The notes beneath the pieces are model-generated. The model had not been told where the DNA came from, searched no databases, and saw nothing but the letters and a program-made list of their open reading frames with translations. This document shows, one piece after another, positions 60,546 to 64,000 of a stretch of 64,000 nucleotides of DNA. The position numbers and the translations under genes are program-made. The DNA is from Zerene cesonia (Eukaryota > Arthropoda > Insecta > Lepidoptera > Pieridae), in assembly GCF_012273895.1 (NCBI RefSeq), contig NC_052117.1, positions 1,860,001-1,924,000 on the forward strand. Reading direction: 5' to 3'. The number at the start of each line of letters is the position of its first letter. Within the stretch, counting starts at the first letter, position 1.

Positions 60546-61764
60546 ATATGAGATTAAATATACACGTAAGATTAATTGAATAACAGATTCAATTATTTCC
60601 GCCACACTGATTGAAACGAAAATCAGTTAATCTATGCATTAATAAAATTAATGTTCTAGTTGTCCGTTTATTTCATTTCGAGTTGAAAATTAATTTTCCA
60701 GTAAGTTAATTTCTCTTGGGATCAGATAAATGAACGATGACCCCTTTTGACGTTCCTTAATTACAATAATCTTACATTTCAATCAGTTAATTGTTTATGG
60801 AGCGATTTTTCAGTACTTGGTCAAAATGACTGACAAATGCATTGTAAAATTGTCACCTCTAAATTGGCAAAGGTCGAGCAAGAATACATTTTTGAATTAC
60901 ATTTATAGAGCATTTCAAAGCTAGGTAACTATAAATTTATATTTATGTTAAATGAAATAATAATTATTGTTATAGAATTAATAACTTATATATTATCAAC
61001 AGCAGTGTGTACCATTTTAATAAATAAATTAATTAATCTTTTTCACAACAACAGTTAAATTACAGTTTAAATTATTAGTTTAATGTTTATTTTTGAGACA
61101 TAGATTATATCTGAGCGTAATCTTAAACCTCATATGAAATTATATTTGCAAATCATTTGAATTCATTATGATAAAACGGCCCAGTTAATTAAGAAAAACA
61201 TTACCTAATATGTATATGGTTTTGGTATGCACATCAAAAAAACTAACCGCAAAATAAATAGCCACATCTTACGCTATAACGATAACAAGACTCTTATTGG
61301 AGCAGAAATATAAATTTTACAAAACCTTTATTTTTGCACGTTTATAATAATACTTACTGGCACATATGGATTGTTAGTTATTTACCGTTGCTACTGTCCG
61401 TCTGTCGGTCTATCTCTTATTTACGCCTGAACCATTGACCGAATTTACTTATGCTCTTCATTTCTGCGCTACCGTAAAAATGAGAATCAATTATGAGACA
61501 TAACATCTTCAATACGTCACCAATCCAAACCTAGACAAAAGAAAAATACCTACGCATTCATATATACGTTCAGAAAATATGACAAACGTCAATTGGTAAT
61601 CATAGTTCAATGGCATTAACACCTAACCGTCCGCCGGTCATTTTAAATGCGTAATTAGTAAGTCAAATTGTTATGCAAATTCTAAACGGCTAAATAAACT
61701 TCTGATAGCTTTCGTATTACCGAGCATGTTATTATTTGTATTATAAAATATATAAAGAAATGTT

Positions 61765-61985
61765 ATTTAAGTTTTATGGCATTGAAATGCTTTATTAATA
61801 TGATTTTTTAAAGATTCAAACCCTTAGACCCATGAAACCGAAAAAATGGAAATTCGATTGCTGAGCTGGGATCACGGGTGGCCGAGAGGCTAGGCGTTGC
61901 TACGGTTCGGTAAAAAGACGCGGGTTCGAAACCCGCTGCGTGATCAATTTTTTTCTATTCTTTGAAAAAATTCTCATATATAAAT
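61765..61985 (+). repeat. Composite tRNA-like repeat with palindromic left end (fullest copy)
   Basis: From left to right: a palindromic end ('agttttatggcattgaaatgc'), a spacer, a 76-base tRNA-like unit (61870-61945), a T run, and 'ctattctttgaaaaaattctc'. The right end is decayed here but is clear in other copies (35160, 44755). The element looks like a SINE whose ends carry related inverted sequence. Confidence 0.65.
61870..61945 (+). pseudogene. tRNA-like sequence (Ser/Leu-like) inside the repeat
   Basis: Seven perfect acceptor-stem pairs (GATCACG at 61870-61876 with CGTGATC at 61939-61945), an A-box-like GGTGGCCGAGAGGCTAGG, and a perfect five-pair T-arm (GCGGG TTCGAAA CCCGC). The A-box wording recalls tRNA-Ser or tRNA-Leu. 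The anticodon arm and the join between T-arm and acceptor stem do not fit a functional tRNA, so I call it a tRNA-derived SINE head and not a gene. Confidence 0.6.
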
Positions 61986-63093
61986 AAATTAAACTAAAGT
62001 TTATTGTTTTTAGTTGTTTATTTAATACGTCCTTGAATATATATAAATCAAATGTTTTAAAATATTTAAGTGTAAAATGAAAATTGTATACTATTTTTTA
62101 TATTTCATTCATGCAAACTAAACATGTAATGCTTTGGGGTAAAACCTGTAAATTACTTGTTACTATATTAATAAATAAATAAATAAATAAATTGTCAACA
62201 AACTCAAAAACTGCTGAAAGGATTTTCAAGAATGGACGGAATGACGCATAGGGGAATAAAAATTAACACTATACGAAACCAGGGCTGGCAAAGTCTTTAC
62301 CCTCGGTAACTACAAACGACCAAGATCAAACATAGTAAAGAAAACAAAGCAAAACATTATCTCTTCAAATTGTTTAAAAAAATATCCAAGAAAAAGCTAC
62401 TTTTCTTAACACTTTTATTCAAAATAGGGAAGCGCATGACCACGATTTCGCATGATGGTAAGCTGACTCTTACTGGACAGAGACTGCATAATTATTTCCA
62501 TTAAAACTAAAGTGTCGACTCATTATTTATATGCGCAGAAAACGAATACAATAAAAGCATCCTAGTCACCCCTGTAAAGGACATGAAGCATTCTACACAA
62601 ATTTAAATAATAATTCAATAATCCTCGCTTGTGTATCTACTGTTTGTAAACATAATTATCATTTTAATAGCCTCGTGTTAGCTTACAATAGACGACATTA
62701 TAACCATATTGGGTGGACCACCGTAATACACGTCCTATAGTTATGGCTTGTCACGTGTTGAATATTAACAAATTAACGTTCGGATTGTAAATTGAAAATC
62801 GAATCCGTAACTCTTTTTTTCTATTTCTTTTTTTTCCAACCTATTACTGTGTTTCGATAGATATAGATTAAAAAGCTCATTATATGAACTTTTTAATGGA
62901 GTGCAATGTACATATATTTTATGCCTACTAGCATTTCGTCCGCGCTGGCGTGATCAAAGGAAGTTCTCATAGGAATAAGGAGTTTCATTGTAGTAAAAAC
63001 TTCTACACATTCTATATTCACTATTTACAACCATAAAAATCATACTATATTATTGCTACGTTGCGCCGCTAAGAAAGATAAATAAACTAACAT

Positions 63094-63289
63094 TATAAAG
63101 AAATACACCGCCTCCTTGGTACAGTGGTTAACGCGTGAGCGTAGAACCGAGGGGTCCTGGGTTCGATTTCGGTCTGGCAGGACACAGAAGGCTGATCACC
63201 TACTTGTCCAGAAAAAACAATCGAACAGATGTATTACATCTGCCCCATACCCCAGTAGGGGACACGGGACTTCACTATAAAGAAATACA
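63094..63289 (+). mobile_element. tRNA-derived SINE with exact 14-bp target-site duplication
   Basis: The direct repeat TATAAAGAAATACA at 63094-63107 and 63276-63289 brackets a 168-bp body. It has an A box (TTGGTACAGTGGTTAACGCG), a B box (GGTTCGATTTC), and a tail ending 'ggggacacgggacttcac'. There is no poly(A) tail. This family is distinct from the 9018 SINE; a fragment lies at 13130. Confidence 0.88.
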
Positions 63290-63754
63290 AAAATCGTTAA
63301 TTTATGTATTAAACTAATGTAAAGGGAAAAAGTTTGTCAGTTTTTTTAATTATAGGGGGTAACCCCTGGATCTGCTGAACCGAATCAGAAAATTATTTTA
63401 CAAATAGAGTTACATTATCTGTGAGTGTTTTATTTTGTACTTTGACACACCTATTCCATAACTATGTATGTAGAACGTATTAGGTAGTGTGCGCGAATTT
63501 TCGACACCACATATAAGAGCATAACCGACATAATCTGTTGCGTTATATTATGCAACACGATTGTTGCTATTAGGAAAAGATAACATATACGAAGCGTGCC
63601 CGTTTACCTTTCATTTCCGTTAGTGTGGTACAATTTATGAGCTTTTTAGTACAATTATAGTAAATAAATTGATATTTTTTTGTCGCTTTTGTTGGGAATA
63701 TCATATGATTCAAATATCTCTACGATGTAGTTTGTGACCATCTATCATCTATAT

Positions 63755-63850
63755 TAATATAATAAAGCTGAAGAGTTTGTTAGTTTGTTTGAACGCGCTA
63801 ATCCCAGGAACTACTAGTCCAATTTGAAAAATAAAAAAAACCCTAGTGTG
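63755..63850 (+). repeat. Helitron-like fragment, second subfamily
   Basis: Starts 'attaatataataaagctg' with 'aagagtttgttagtttgtttg' and 'cgcgctaatcccaggaactac'; it is truncated after about 95 bases. Confidence 0.55.
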
Positions 63851-63924
63851 CATAACATAATAATCATATGTATTATAAAAGACTAAGCCCTTACAGTCGT
63901 TATTACTATATACTATTTTTTTAT

Positions 63925-64000
63925 GGTAGAGCTGGCCGCCAAGCTTGCGGTCCGCCTGATGGTAAGCGATCTGCAAATGCGTTGGCTGCTTTAGACCATT
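63925..64000 (+). repeat. Start of a 'gcctgatggtaagcgat' dispersed repeat, cut by the window end
   Basis: 'ctggccgccaagcttgcgg' then 'cgcctgatggtaagcgatc', related to the 10635 family. It continues beyond the window. Confidence 0.5.

Larger units (their letters stand above)
56242..64000. other. Intergenic AT-rich DNA with scattered repeats; no gene recognised
   Basis: Apart from the repeats listed separately, I see no spliced open frame or known protein motif. A (AAAT)n-type run near 62170-62192 is a simple repeat. It may include the UGT promoter at its left edge. Confidence 0.5.

Noticed and set aside
61870..61945. Functional tRNA gene
   Set aside because: The acceptor and T arms pair, but the anticodon arm does not form properly and related copies sit in a dispersed repeat, so it is a SINE head.

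Overview
The window is AT-rich, intron-bearing nuclear DNA from an insect, almost certainly a moth or butterfly. The evidence is four recognisable multi-exon genes with insect or lepidopteran protein signatures, GT-AG introns throughout, and dense lepidopteran-style interspersed repeats: tRNA-derived SINEs, Lep1-like Helitron remnants and a LINE tail. I see no prokaryotic genes, operons, CRISPR array or rRNA. One run of exactly 1000 N (55242-56241) is an assembly gap.

Layout. A small four-helix membrane protein gene lies on the minus strand at 421-2549. From 2550 to 9927 there is repeat-rich intergenic DNA. The 3' part of a divergent ionotropic receptor (IR) gene follows on the plus strand (9928-17042, seven exons, N-terminus not found). 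Next is a complete aldehyde oxidase gene (19765-30482, 16 coding exons, 1279 codons plus stop, frame preserved at every junction). Then comes a complete SNMP1 gene, a CD36-family sensory neuron membrane protein (34706-50065, nine coding exons, 521 codons plus stop). A UDP-glycosyltransferase (UGT) gene lies on the minus strand (51360-54726, five exons, start exon missing next to the gap). From 56242 to 64000 only repeats and unassigned DNA are visible.

How the genes may relate. In other moths IRs and SNMP1 act in antennal sensory neurons, and aldehyde oxidases and UGTs are candidate odorant-degrading enzymes. Their adjacency within about 45 kb is suggestive of a chemosensory neighbourhood. 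Adjacency alone does not prove co-regulation.

Repeats. Several insertions have exact target-site duplications (4955-5154, 9018-9345, 18097-18394, 39892-40232, 60348-60545, 63094-63289). The most unusual repeat family pairs a tRNA-like cloverleaf with a palindrome-bearing end sequence found in both orientations (best tRNA-like copy at 61870-61945). Exon coordinates were read by eye from splice signals and frame; none was tested against transcripts.
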